Shown: piece after piece, positions 11,274 to 23,500 of the stretch
How positions within the stretch are numbered: the first letter of the stretch is position 1
Layout of the letters: every line of letters starts with the position of its first letter
NCBI GenBank assembly: GCA_964036275.1
Contig: OZ038436.1
Span: 6,730,482 to 6,794,481, forward strand
Length of the DNA: 64,000 nucleotides
Source of the DNA: Litoditis marina
Taxonomy: Eukaryota > Nematoda > Chromadorea > Rhabditida > Rhabditidae
Direction: 5' to 3'
Program-made: the position numbers and the translations under genes
Notes under the pieces: generated by a model
Told to the model about the DNA's origin: nothing
Seen by the model: the letters and a program-made list of their open reading frames with translations, nothing else
The model's database searches: none

Positions 11274-11475
11274 GTGCCAAATTTATAAGTTTCCGTCTCT
11301 CACTGGAATCGAACCTGTGGGCAAAAGATTCGTATTAGGGCGCGAGAGCGAGCAAAGCCACTGCGCTATAAGAGAAATTAATGGGGAGGCTTTGACATCG
11401 AAGACATGTGTGCGAACACAGCGGAAAGTGAGATATACAGTACCCTCCCACCTTTCCGTTGGCGACAACTATATT
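11274..11475 (-). mobile_element. tRNA-derived SINE, copy 1
   Basis: On the minus strand a head beginning gtcgccaacggaaaggtggg leads to a tRNA-like body with an A box (TAGCGCAGTGG) and a B box (GGTTCGATTCC), then a tail ending near aaatttggcactca. The head, body and tail order is shared with 24,040 and 44,372. The body does not fold as a full tRNA, so it is not a tRNA gene. Confidence 0.75.
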
Positions 11476-11773
11476 TATCGTGTTTGCAGCCATAAGTTCG
11501 AATTCGTTTCGTTTACGTACAATGTAGTATTAATAATAGTTTAAACAAAAAAGTAGTATGAGTATGCACGGTTGTTTGAGCTCAATGTTTTGACGTACAG
11601 AGTTTAATAATAATAATGAGTTTATCAATACACTGTATAACAATCAAGTGAGAGACGAATTGATAACATATGAATTGATGTTTAAGGCTAGTAAAACAGA
11701 GAGCAATACATAGAATTGCATTAATTTGAGGAGAAAACTGATTTAGAAATGAACGTATAGTTACATGACATGT

Positions 11774-12346
11774 CTATTTACGAGGTGTAAGTGGTTCCCA
11801 TAATGGGTTGATGTGAAAACGAAAACCATAGCGAGCAAAGTACACATCAGATATAAATGGGGCCAGATGAGGATCAGATTTATAGTAACGTTAGAAAGCA
11901 CTATAACGGAAACGTGTTTCATCTCTACACATCAAATGCAACTGAGAAACGGCATTTTGAACTTTCTGGAGAGAGGGCCAATCAAGAGAGGCTATTGTGA
12001 GAACAGGAGGAGTAGTAATAACCGTGGAAACAGAAGATGGTGGCGGGAACAAACGTTTAGGAACTGGCTCAGTAGTTTTGATGTTAATGGCTTCAGGTTC
12101 ACAGAGAGTTGGAATAGGAGAACATTCGTTAACTGGAGGAGGGAGAACATTTCTAGGTTGCTCAACTACCTCCATATCAGTTTGTAGGTTGGCGTCAGTA
12201 GGATTTTGCAGAGTTGTAGTTTGGTCGGTGACCTCAGCTCGGGCGGCATCTCGTTTCGATTGTCTGGCGAGGAATCCGGCCTTGCGCTGTTCCGGAGTCT
12301 CAAACTGTTCCGGAGTCTCAAACGTTGACACGGGATCGGTCCACAT
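11774..12346 (-). pseudogene. Unknown-family paralogue A, internal stop
   Basis: A Met at 12,346 opens a frame with a duplicated FETPEQ, then RKAGFLARQSKRDAARAEVT, a Pro/Thr-rich linker, and SLDWPSLQKVQNAVSQLHLM. An in-frame TAA at 11,891-11,893 is followed in the same frame by 38 more codons (FISDVYFARYGFRFHINPLW) to a TAG at 11,774-11,776. The N-terminal 30 residues are almost identical to paralogue B at 16,433, and both share a C-terminal Tyr/Phe-rich module. No family is recognised. The gene may be a domesticated or decaying mobile-element protein. Confidence 0.55.
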
Positions 12347-12679
12347 AATCGCCTTGCTTTCACAATCGATATGATGAAAAGTTCTTATTCAGATGTGGGA
12401 GCCAGGATTCGATCTACCAAACAAGCAGACTACCGCTTGGTTGGGAAGTGTTTGACTATGCAATAATCTACTGCAGAAACACAAGGAAAAGTCGATGAAG
12501 TCGTTCAGAAAAGGTATGTTCATTGAAAATAAATTATGATGAACAATAAATGCACCGTTGAAACTGAAACTAGAATCTGAACGAAAGAAAAGAACCCGCA
12601 CATGTGTTAATAAACTTTCCTTGTCTTGATTTCAGTGAGATTTACCTGATATAATCGACTACTATCGAACCCGTTAGGC

Positions 12680-12712
12680 TTTATAGACTCGGTGGAACAG
12701 ATGAGTGCGGGT
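12680..12712 (-). promoter_or_regulatory. Ruby-like module, variant core CTGTTCCA
   Basis: The minus strand reads CCGCACTCATCTGTTCCACC then gagtctataaagcc. It has one change from the 8,765 copy within the core. Confidence 0.35.
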
Positions 12713-12775
12713 AAATGTTTCTTCTTTACCGTAATCCAGAGAAAGAATCAAAATCAAAATCAGATTTGAATTAGT

Positions 12776-13078
12776 AAAAAGTGGAGGAACCAACAAATAT
12801 GTGAGTTGTGTTTGGTTTGACCTTTATATTAGCAAAAAGTGAACGATACGAATTGCTGTGATACTCTAGCGGTAGTTATCTGCAAAAGTAGAACAATACC
12901 AATGTTGCACAATGGTTCACAAAGCCCGCATAATATTTCAGAAATAGCTAAAGGGTATTTCATGTGGACTTCAATGACATGCGTGCGTTGTGAACCATTG
13001 TGCAAAATTGGTATTGTTCTATTTTGGAAAATATGACAGTCTCACAGCAATTCGTATTGTTCACTTTCTGTTGTGTAA
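12776..13078. mobile_element. Diverged fold-back element
   Basis: The arms around 12,833-12,925 and 12,985-13,075 pair: 'caaaaagtgaacgatacgaa' with 'ttcgtattgttcactttctg', and 'gcacaatggttcacaa' with 'ttgtgaaccattgtgc'. The outer end gtaaaaagtggaggaaccaa resembles the end of the 53,800 element, so this is an older copy of the same family. Confidence 0.65.
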
Positions 13079-13212
13079 GCACATATGTCTTCGATTCAAA
13101 ATCCTGCCGGTTACGTGCTCTAATAGCGCAGTGGTTGACGCTCTGCTACGAATCTTTTGCTCACAGTTTCGGTTCCGGAGAGAGACAAGAATTAATAAAT
13201 TTGGCACTCACT
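13062..13212 (+). mobile_element. tRNA-derived SINE, 5'-truncated copy 2
   Basis: It starts within the head (ttctgttgtgtaagcacata), runs through the A box (TAGCGCAGTGGTTGACG) and a decayed B box (tttcggttcc), and ends in the same tail (aatttggcactcactata) as copy 1. Confidence 0.7.
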
Positions 13213-14461
13213 ATACAGCAACTGGTTAGCCCAAGCCCATTTCAATTCGGAATAGATGTAAGCCTATGTACAATGTGTAAAACATGCGAGCATAGGTAGC
13301 TGTTCAAAAACTAAATATTTGTGCATTAACGAATTTTGAATATCGCGAGTGTAGCGCGCGCCAATGTTTCATGCTGGCTATAAATTCGAGGCGATTCATT
13401 CTCGCTAGTAGAGTTTTGGTACATGCCAGAAAAAGTGAAAGTCCAACTAACCATAGTTTACATTTTGATTTGTTGCATTCGGTTACTTCCATCCCACACT
13501 CAAAGTAACCAACATTGCGTACCTTTCTTTTTTCCACTTTAGATACATTGGATTACATTACACTCCATACATCACATAACATACATTGCGAATTTTTGGA
13601 ATCGGACTCTTACAAACAAAAAATGGGTATCATTCGCCTCCTCACAAGAGAATTGGGTTACCCTTGAATCAACTACTTCAGCATTCGGTTACTTTTCTCA
13701 ATCGATAAACACAATGTAACCAAATTGACAATTGTTTTCCATACTCCAGAACAAATCGTTTACCTACATAGTCACGCTATTTGAGCTGTACACAATTAAC
13801 AAACCTTACCATAATCAAGGAAAAATTGGTTACTTTTTCAATCGGTTACCTCTGTATTTTTCCCTCCGTGATACGTGGATATTGGGTACTGTATCCTCGT
13901 CTTCAACCAACAAATCTCGAAAAGTGAGACAGTTATTGACAATATTTGTGCTTGAAATAATTGCTCGAGTGACAATGGACATGATTTCTCATACGTATTT
14001 TGTGTTCCATTAATGATTTCGCCTGAGTAATGAAGAAGTTTTAAAGGTTTTAAAATTGAAATATATGTAAAACGAGTCCCCACCCTCTCTATGGGCGCCG
14101 TTTTCCCCGTGCAATTGTCCTCCAAATTGATGACAGTAGCTGGCAATTGATCTTCTTTTCTGATATTTGATCTCATCAACTGGAATGAAACTCGTAAACT
14201 GGGTCAAAAACTCTATACTTTAGTTGGTTTTTGATCTTTGGCCGGAGGTGGTGGTGCGGGATTCTTTCGACGATGGCTCTGCAAGGATATTCGGGCAGAG
14301 AAGGGGGGGGGGGGGGGGTGAAAGTAAAACACATTACACATTTAACAGAGCGGTTATCGATGTTTTTAGATTGGACTTAGCATCTTTCTCTTAATAATAT
14401 GGACTGGAGGTTAGAAGGCCCTAGTGAATTCAAACGAGAGATTGAGAGTACATCTGGGTTG
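13213..14461. other. Unannotated stretch with repeated GGTTAC words
   Basis: The words 'ggttac' and 'gtaacc' recur between 13,490 and 13,860, suggesting decayed remnants of the GGTAACC fold-back family. A G15-type homopolymer lies at about 14,302-14,319. No exon was found. Confidence 0.35.
13352..13384 (+). promoter_or_regulatory. Ruby-like module on the plus strand
   Basis: The sequence GCGCGCGCCAATGTTTCA is followed by tgctggc (7 nt) and TATAAATTC. This is one of few plus-strand copies of the TGTTTCA class, with the same 7-nt spacing. Confidence 0.5.
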
Positions 14462-14955
14462 GCATCTTTACCAATGTTTCACCAAGAATATATAACCGGT
14501 CATGTACCAAACTTAATGATTTTGCGATCGGTCTCGATCTTTCTAAGCTGATGTATTTCAAAACATATTATTGTCTTTTGTTTGGTTTCTCATCAAATGA
14601 CGAACTACAGGAAATATTTTTGTGAAAGGATTGTTCCTTATTTGTTTCCGAACAATGAGACATTTTCCAGGTTGATATTGAAAAATTGAGTTCTGACACA
14701 GTGAATGAGTTATCTCTTCAAAACTTGAATAATCTGGCGCCAACTATCTTGCTATAACGTGGGGAATAGTTTGTTTAATCTTCTGGATAAGGGTGGTTAA
14801 ACTCGGATTCGAAGCTCGACTCAGCTCGGAAAACTCGAAAATCTAAACTCGAAAACTCTTTCTTTTCTCAGAGACATGCCAAATTTTGGTTTTGGTTCGG
14901 GGATAGGTTTTAGAGCCGTGAGATCCTAGTCTCGCAAGAATTCAAATTCATAGCA
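14462..14955. repeat. Left arm of an inverted duplication
   Basis: This is the reverse complement of 17,740-18,240 with indels and substitutions. Both arms contain a Ruby-like module at the outer end (core 14,475-14,481), a short coding-like frame (LAPDYSSFEEITHSLC and IFPVVRHLM), and a piece of the AACTCGAA fold-back family at the inner end. The arms bracket about 2.8 kb that holds paralogue B and the SL1 copy. Confidence 0.8.
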
Positions 14956-15341
14956 GGAGTTATCTGATAGTACAAAATACGATCCCAGGAATAACTTCAA
15001 TTTTAACAGAGTTCAACTAAACTCAATCAACTAACTACAGAAAGTACAAAACACACACGGAATGATAGATTCATTTACGGAACATGATAGAAGTATCGCG
15101 AATTGAATAATAATGGATGAATATAGAATAAAATATAAAATAATAATAATATAAATAAAGAATTGTGAGAGATGGGTGCAGATAAGAAAGGCCAAGGCAT
15201 TTACTTATCTGACACATGGAGTATAAAATTTCACATGATACACTTACCACATGTACGATTCGAACTAGGAAAGACTGAAAAGGTTTCGAAGAAACAGTGT
15301 CAGGGTTTATGGAGGTCGAAGCGCACTGTAAAGATAAAACC

Positions 15342-15455
15342 GGCGTTTTACTACAGTAGCGACACCGTACTACCACCGTTTTACTGGTAGTGTTACTGCA
15401 GTATCGCTAGCCGTAAAACGGTGGTAGTACGGTGTCGCTACTGCAGTAAAACGCC
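15342..15455. repeat. Perfect-stem palindromic element
   Basis: The sequence ggcgttttactacagtagcg at the left end pairs with cgctactgcagtaaaacgcc at the right end, and the pairing continues inward through accgtactaccaccgt. A weaker related palindrome lies at 15,752-15,850 (actggtagtaatcgtta with taacgattactacc). Confidence 0.75.
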
Positions 15456-15534
15456 AGTAAAGCTGTAGTTCAACTGCAGTAAAACAGCAGTAAAAATTAT
15501 TTTGAATTATCGAAAATAAAATACTTAAAAATTA

Positions 15535-15641
15535 TTATTTTTATAAATCTCTTCATGGCCCTTCTAGTATCCAGTCCTCACGTACTAAATACTAAGTTCG
15601 CTTCAGAGGTGAAAAGTACCTCAAACTTGGGTAATTAAACC
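15535..15641 (-). ncRNA. SL1 spliced-leader RNA-like locus
   Basis: The minus strand at 15,641-15,620 is identical to all 22 nt of nematode SL1 (starts GGTTTAATTACCCAAG, ends TTTGAG) and is followed at once by a GT donor. The donor lies in a possible hairpin GAGGT-acttttc-ACCTC, with an outer AAGTT/AACTT pairing. In known SL RNAs the splice site is also base-paired. A second hairpin TAGTAT/ATACTA follows. The best Sm-like tract (AATTTTTAAG, about 15,524-15,533) is imperfect and about 110 nt from the 5' end, further than usual. There is no 5S rRNA gene beside it. It could be an active variant gene or an SL pseudogene. Confidence 0.6.
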
Positions 15642-16432
15642 GAAAACAGCCAGAAGCCTGCAGAGCAGTCTCGCAGACATCCGTATCTAGTATAGGTATC
15701 TCGTGTGGTATTAGATATCTAGTTCAGATCTGAGGTTACTTGAGATACATTACCGGTTTACTGGTAGTAATCGTTACCAGAAGTTTATCACTGAATCGCG
15801 GGACGTTTACCACCGCATCACCACAGTTTAACGATTACTACCGTTCTATCAGTGTCTTAACTGTAGGCTAGAAGTTCCTATGCAGTAAGAATAAAACAGT
15901 TGAGTTGTTAAGTTTGTTAAGTTCTTAAACATAATTCTCTTAAAACATCATTCTGATCCTATCATGACTCAACCAATATTCATACAGTCCCAATCTAACA
16001 AAACAAGCTAATCTCTTCAAAAACAAATGTTTATATTTGTGACATCACTATTTTCCCATTCTAAAAACTTCTCGGTACAATCATTGTTTCAATTGTGCGT
16101 TACTGCAAAAGTGCATATTATACAATGAGCGCGTAACAGAGTAAACTATACTTTAAATCTTATTTTTATCTTCCATATCTCCATTTTCTCGTAATTGGAG
16201 TGCCACATATACGAATGTGGAGAGACACGCGAATGAACATTCTATTATATTCTATTCTTCCGTTCTCATTTTCCCATGACGCAATGTAACACTAGACATA
16301 ATTATTATAAATTTGACCAACTTTTGTTACTCTTTCGATTCAAACCATATTTGCGGATAAAGACGCTGAGAGACCGATTGTTGTGCAAAGAAAGTTGAAC
16401 TTGATTAACAGCCTTTCCAGATAGCAAACTCT

Positions 16433-16941
16433 ATGTCAACTTTTCATGTGCGGAAGTTCGAAACCCCGGAACAGCGAAAGGCCGGATTCCTCGCCAGACA
16501 ATCGAAACGAGACGCCGCCCGAGCTGAGGTCACCGACCAAACTACAATCCTGCCAAGTCCAGCCGACACCAATCATCAGACAGAAATGGAGGTAGTTCTG
16601 TCATTATTACTTCTCCCTCTGATACATATGATTCTCCTCAAGCCATTTCATCTGAATCCCCTCCAACTGATGATCCAATTTCTATTCCTGCTCCCGGTTC
16701 ATTCGATAATTTCTACAAACACCATGTTCCACCAACATTGTATCCCAGTCAGCTTGAGAGAATTGCTCGCTATTGTAAAGAAGTACACTCTCATTGTGAA
16801 CAGTTTCCTAATGCATCTGTTGAGGACTATTATGTTTTCGTTGTTCCGCCTTACTTCAGAACTACCTTCATTATCAAGTACTATGAGTTGTACGACTACA
16901 AGATCATCCCTGCTTCTTGTATGAAAAACCTTTATATGTGA
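16433..16941 (+). pseudogene. Unknown-family paralogue B, frameshifted
   Basis: ATG at 16,433 opens MSTFHVRKFETPEQRKAG, nearly identical to paralogue A through the segment RQSKRDAARAEVTDQT. At 16,589-16,591 (ATGGAG|GTAG) the frame is lost. One frame over, a well-formed 116-codon continuation begins (ITSPSDTYDSPQ, then LYPSQLERIARYCKEVHSH, then VVPPYFRTTFIIKYYELYDY) and ends at TGA 16,939-16,941. A one-base deletion explains this; an unrecognised intron is less likely. An acceptor-like cctttccag lies 12 nt upstream of the ATG. It sits between the inverted arms at 14,462 and 17,740. Confidence 0.6.
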
Positions 16942-17106
16942 TATTTCTCTTTCTTCTCTCCTTTTCCATCAGCTGCATCAATATTTCTGAATCTCTCCAT
17001 CCTCGGTATTTTAATTTTCTCTTTTACATAAGTTCATGTATATTCGTCATCATAACAGGTTACAATTTGTTCTGCCATTTATATATGAGCAATGAACTAT
17101 AATTAA

Positions 17107-17363
<257 letters not shown>

Positions 17364-17403
17364 CAGATAGCAAACTCACTAAATGGACTCAAGCACCTCA
17401 AAC

Positions 17404-17432
17404 TTATGGTGGTAGTGAAACATTGGTGCGCG
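17404..17432 (-). promoter_or_regulatory. Ruby-like module
   Basis: The minus strand reads GCGCACCAATGTTTCA then ctaccaccATAAG, with a degenerate TATA box at the expected distance. Confidence 0.4.
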
Positions 17433-17739
17433 TCATGATCTACTAGCGTAATTGAAGATGTAACTATAGGGTAAATAGTGGTGTGAAAGTTCATTTTTTT
17501 TCGCGATTCAACTCACCCCGTTCAAAACTAGATGTGGCATTCTAATCAGAAAACTAGGGTGAAAGTGGTGAAAAAAAGAGTATCTGTACCCTGCTAAGCC
17601 CACATAGTACGATATGGAACTTAACATGTTGGAACAATCGGTGATTGCAATATTCGGTGAGTGCTTCGTAGGACATATTCATATATCCTGAACTTACTTA
17701 TTCACAATGTTTTCGTTCATTTCCTTTTTTATTAATATC

Positions 17740-18240
17740 ATGAATTCTTGGGAGACTAGGATCTCACGGCTCTAAAAACTATCCCCAAACCAAAACCAAA
17801 ATTTAGCATGTCTCTGAGAAAAGAAAGAGTTTTCGAGTTTAGATTTTCGAGTTTTCCGAGCTGAGTCGAGCTTCGAATCCGAGTTCAACAACGCTCATAG
17901 GGAAGAATAAACAAACTATTCTTCACGTTTTAGCAATATAGTTGGCGCCAGATTATTCAAGTTTTGAAGAGATAACTCATTCACTGTGTCACAATTCTCC
18001 AATGGCAATCTGTAAATTGTCTCATTGTTCGAAAACGAGTGAAATTAACACTTACGCAAAAATATTTCCTGTAGTTCGTCATTTAATGGAAAAGCGTAAG
18101 AATGATCATATGTTTTGAAATACATCAGCTTATATAAACTCGGTGAAACATACGGGTACAGGCAAAGGTTTCGTCGAGAAGCTATTTGAATAGTTTGTGA
18201 GTTAAAAAGATCGCAGAATCATTAAGTTTGGTACTATATT
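17740..18240. repeat. Right arm of the inverted duplication
   Basis: This is the partner of 14,462-14,955. The plus strand reads a coding-like frame (LAPDYSSFEEITHSLC, then IFPVVRHLME) that is related to the minus-strand frame in the left arm. The conserved peptide in both arms suggests both derive from an exon of one gene. Confidence 0.8.
18131..18160 (-). promoter_or_regulatory. Ruby-like module, near-consensus
   Basis: The minus strand reads TACCCGTATGTTTCA, then ccgagtt, then TATATAAGC. This is one of the clearest examples of core, 7-nt gap and TATA-like box. Confidence 0.55.
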
Positions 18241-20477
18241 GCGACTTTCAAAAGTCGTTTTATGCCATTTTCTCAAAAACTCCTGTACGAGATATGGCTA
18301 GAGATACATAACGGAGGAAAGACCCTATCTTTATTTATGTTCATAACTGAAATTAGTTCCTCGTTCAATACATTTAGTTAGTATTTGATCGCACAGAATC
18401 GTCCTCCCAAAACGAACATAGCTTATATTCACTTGGTGAAACATACGACTGCAGGTGAAAGTTTCTTCAAACAGTCTCAAACTGATTGCGTCAGAATTCT
18501 AATGTACAGCTATAAAAGTGGATGATTTGTCGGTTAAACTACAATGACGGGGTGTTGTGCAAACCATTTTACTTTTACCTTCGAATCACACCTTCGATTT
18601 TTTGGTCGTATAGGCAAATAGGCTTTCTTAGCTTAAGCGTCATTTCTGGGCGGGGGGACCGAAATAGAATTTTTAGCCGTCCCAAAACATACGTGCATTT
18701 CAGTTTATGAGTGTCAGAAAAAAGATCAATTGGCAGCTACTGTCATCAATTTGGACTTATTATGAAAAGGTTACAATGAAAAGTTATCGTCAAAAGCTGA
18801 AAGAATACTGATCGGATCTAACAAATTGTGTATGAAAACAAAATTTGAGACGATATTACGGAAATTAAAAGTAGATATTAACTGAACGTTGTCATATAGA
18901 GAACTGCTTTTGCTCACATCAAAAACAATTTCAGTTGCAGCCAGTTCAAATAGTTTCAAGTTCGGAAAACTATTCTCAATTTTATTGACATTTCCTATTT
19001 TAAGTTCTCCGAGGGTGCATTTTAGTACCTTTTGTGTAAAACTACTAGGAGCCGCGATTAAAATAATAAAGATATGGTACTCGAGAGAAACTTGAATAAA
19101 CAAATCAACGAAACACTATACTTTACTTTCTGAAATAATTAGTTTACGATGTATAAAAAGTTTACATTTGAAGCACATGAGAAACTAAGCGAGCCGCTAC
19201 CTAAGATCTAACTAACACCTTATCAGTTGATAAGGTTCCTTTTATACTCTGTTATTATACATTTCTCATTTCACATGTAAAAACGGCACTGTTTACAAAA
19301 CCATGAGCTCGTACTTATAGCCATCATGAAACACTGGCGCGCTTTATTATGTGAAAATAATGTTTTTTCACGAATATTAGATTTTCAAGCCACTATCCAA
19401 GGTTGATCATACTCTCTGAGTTCTAAGTGGTAAAGGCGATGGCAAACAGTGACCAACGTAAATTGTAATGCTACTTTTTAATTTTACATCACACACTAGT
19501 ATTAAGGCAAATAGTAAAGGAGACGATAAACGCATAATTCAAAGTATTGACACCACTAGAATCACTCGTATTACCATCTAAACGGTTTTAGTTAGCAATC
19601 CACTATAATATCTTGTATTACCTTCGGTTTTAGTCAGCATTTGTAAGTCACAGAACCAGAATGTTTCTCGTTTAACCTGATGTAATTGTCACACCCTCGT
19701 CCCATGACTATTCCCCTAGTATCAATAATACTATTGAAGTGTTGAACAGACAAGTTCTTGATTCCAACTGATTTTGTACCCTTTTTCTCGAGTTATCTAG
19801 GTAACCAGAGTTGAAAGAGTTACCGAAAGCTAGGTTACATTTGGTTGGAAGGGCATTATACTTTTACCCCCCCCCCCCTCCTTTTTGGTTATTATTACGT
19901 TCTCGTGTTTATTTTTTTTCATTGTAAATGAATAGAATATATAAATATTTATATTCTGTAATAAAGCTGCAGTTGTTCTAAAATACGTACACTCGCATAG
20001 ATACAATAAAACTAGTCAATAGTAGTCACAGCCTTGCCACTCACTTTCTACAATCGTGAAACATTCAAGTGAGGCTATTTTGTATTCAAAGAAACACATC
20101 ACATTTGATCTACCGGCCGAAATCAATGAAACACTGGGAAAGAAAACAAAGGTCACCGGTACATAGTACAAAGTTCAATTACTCGGATAAAAAGAAACGA
20201 AAGCTAAAGATTTGACTCCAATGTACAACTTTGTGAGCAGTTGCCAATGATCAAGAAATAATCAATAAAATGTTTTCAAACCAGCACCTTATTAGATGAA
20301 ATTCCATATGGGACATGTAAATTGCTCCCTAGACGAATTTACAATCTCACCAACTAAAAGTACTAAATATAAAACACTAGGTAGGGAAAATACTATACAC
20401 ATATGAACATCTGAATCGACTAGCTTACTTGTCTAATTGGGAGTTGAGACTACAAAGTGCAAAGTACAATAACTGGC
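18241..20477. other. Intergenic sequence 3' of the USP gene
   Basis: No supported exon. It carries further minus-strand TGTTTCA cores at 18,437, 19,327 (with TATAAG 7 nt on), 20,057 and 20,127, and a C-tract at about 19,868. The 3' UTR of the USP gene must lie in the upper part. No canonical AATAAA is evident close to the stop on the minus strand. Confidence 0.4.
18423..18455 (-). promoter_or_regulatory. Ruby-like module
   Basis: The minus strand reads TGCAGTCGTATGTTTCACC, then aagtgaATATAAGC. It lies about 290 bp from the 18,131 copy in the same orientation. Confidence 0.5.
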
Positions 20478-20591
20478 CTAATATGGCATGAGGCTAGAAA
20501 TGGTGAGACTGGTCTCCTGCATTAGTCGAGTATACGTACAATCAGCATCCGCCGCGTCACTCAAACCCACCTCCACACACGTGCGATGCGC
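20478..20591 (-). CDS. USP exon 27, terminal exon with stop
   Basis: [20 protein letters not shown] then [17 protein letters not shown] and TAG at 20,478-20,480. The 'R...RLMQ' tail resembles the C-terminal '..CSRFAAVMESIQ' end of USP25. The acceptor GTTGAATGTTTCAG is a Ruby-like core. Confidence 0.83.
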   Translation of the reverse strand, partial: AHRTCVEVGLSDAADADCTYTRLMQETSLTISSLMPY

Positions 20592-23500
20592 CTGAAACAT
20601 TCAACTGCGTTAGAGACACATTTATCACACTCTATACACTAAACTGGATACACTGGCCCAATCTATGCATCATAACTTTGGTGGCTGGAAGATGAAACTT
20701 TACACACTGGTTCTTTTTCACCAACAGTAGACTTATGATTCGCATGAAACATTGAACTGCATAGACAAGCGAACCAACTCAGATATCTGTGCTCTTTAAG
20801 TTTGTGAAAATCTCTCCATATATAGTTCCGGTCATTCCCACTGATACTTGGCAGCGTGCCAATGAATATTCCAGGCAATTTTCAACCACTTTGTGGTTCT
20901 TCAAACAACTGCAAACTTTTGTCAGCAGTTATTCAATTTAGTTAGAACACGTAAACGAAAAAGGTTTCCAGAAAACTCATTTTTTTCTATAAGAATCAGG
21001 CATCTGAAAACCTTGGCATGATGCCAATGGGTCTCAGTAGGAAGGGAACAAACTATATGTACTTGATTCCATAATTATGCTGTGTTCTTTGATCAAACTA
21101 CAAGTTTGGTCAGGCCCTACGATCCTTATAGCATTTTTCTAACCATCTATTACTACTACAGTATTATTATAATTACACCCGATGAAACTTACCATAAAAA
21201 ACTCGGAGAACATGTCTGGACTGTATCCGGTTACGTTCAACGAAGAATTCGGGATCGAGAATCGACTGTTTGGATTTGCGGCTTCCAGTAGTTTCTGGAA
21301 CCACGAAAAGTAACCAAACAAATAGGATCGTGACCGGTAACCACAAATGTAACCAGTTTCAACATAGAAAAGTACTAGAACACCCCTAGTAGAGAAATTG
21401 CTCACAAACGTTGAGGTAACTATTAACAGAGTGGGAATCAAGAGAAGAAAATTGAATTCTATAAATGTGAGCAGTGTCTTCGAGCTATCTTCATCTTGTT
21501 TGCACGAGTGAGTCTCACCAATCTCAATTTGTCTCTGACACAGATGAAATATGAATGAATGAATGAATGAATTATTATTATTATAACCCACCCTGGCAAT
21601 AACCTCCTTGAACCCCCCGGACAATTCGGGTCTCGAGTTGGAGAGAAGGTCCAACGTCTCCCGCACATGGACTATCACCTGAAAAGCGGGGATTGAAGAG
21701 AAAAATAACAAATTCAGGAGAAAATGAGACGTGGATGTTATTTCCAACATTTTTCCTACAACTTTTTCGGTTGCAACCATAATTTCAATCAATCAATACC
21801 GTGAAATCACATGTTGTACAATGGTCGAGGCGCGTAACAAGGCAAACTGCTCTTAATTCCTAATCTATCTCGTCTTTACCAACTCTCCCATCAACAGCTG
21901 GCTTTTTACCGTCAAACTTGGAAAAAATCGACAAGTTTGACGCATTTCAACCAAAAGCGGTATTTTCGTAAGCTTTAGATCTGAACAGTTTTTTTGGAAC
22001 CCATTTTTCAGTTCACTCAAGTAGGTTAAAAAACCTACACCCAAACCCAAGTAACCTAAAAACAAGTAACCGCCAAAAACCGGTTAGATAACCGCCTGAC
22101 CGGTACCTTGTGTGCAGCCTGATCTTCTTTTCCGTCTTCCGTTCCGTTGGCCCAACCGGAAATCCGGTTGAGGACGAAAAACAGCTGAAGGAGGGCCGAT
22201 TCGCTCAAAAGAGAAGAGATCTCTGCCTCTGTCACTTCCTCACAGCCGAGACAGTACACTATGAACTGGTACAGGTGCTGGAATAGATATTATTATACAT
22301 ATTTTTTATTTCAATATTTATTCAACACATTCATGTACTCAACACACTGTACATGCTTGAACTATTGTAGCACCTTGTAGACTCTAAACGTTCTTGTATC
22401 ATGTGCTTTTTGAACGAGGAAGGGCCAAGGTTCAGAAAGCAAAGTCACAATGCTTGAAGTGATGTGAAGTTGCGGTTATGGCAATACCATTATTTATAAC
22501 AAAAAAGCGAACGGTCCTTTGGTTGTTTAACATTAGGTATTGCTGTATTTGGCTACATCATATATAGTAGCTGAATAACTTCTAGAGCTCAGGTCCCTAA
22601 AGTAAGTTGTAAAGGCACTTTTTGAGTTCAATTAGGGATTCAAGAAAACCATATTTCTTGAATGAGTAACGAAAGTAGAACTGACAGACTGCAGGCAACA
22701 TAAGCAGTTCGTATTTGAGGAGCAGTTGAATGTTTCATCGGCAGGATATAAGGATAACGAGAAACTTTCCGAGACAACAAAACCCAAAACTGACCAGAAA
22801 AGGAACAATGATGAGTCCTCTGATCAGAAATTGTTCAGCCACACATTTCTCAATGTTCACCTTTCGTCCAGAGTCGGCCTGCAGTTTTAGGAAGTCGGAT
22901 ACGAGAAAAATATATTATTTATATATTTATTTAGAAAAAGTATTCACTCATTAGGTGTTACTGTATTTGACTAGCTAAATATTCAAACACAGAAGAAAGT
23001 AACCAAAAACCTACTTACTTTTACTAAGTTCCAAGAAAATTGGATACAAAATAAAACAAATAAAAGTGGTCAACTCATCAAACAGCCTCACTTTTTATGC
23101 AACCATTTTACCTGGACCAGACATAGATACTGGACAACGTATAAACAAACACAAAATCAACACCTTTGATGAACTTTCTAATGCCACATTTCAAACTTCA
23201 TCAAGTCAAATACTAAAAGTGGTATAAACAAGTGTGAGGTGTCTGGCCTCCTAAACAACCAACCCAACCTACCAACCAAGCGGTATATAATTTGTACCAC
23301 CCACTTACAACCCTCTACAATAATATGCTGAAATTTCCCAGTCAAAGTTTGGTATGTTGGCGTTTCGGATGTTCCTCAAATGTTGATAGTGTCTTTTACA
23401 ACTTTACAACTACAATTCTAGAAGTTCCAATCTGAAACAGTGAATAATTCATTCGAAAAAGCCCCCTGAATAGTTTACGGATTACTGTAGGAGGACATCG

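Noticed and set aside
12380..12450. Possible tRNA gene on the minus strand (ggtagatcgaatcctggctc)
   Set aside because: A B-box-like piece exists, but no acceptor stem or A box could be paired. At most it is a SINE fragment.
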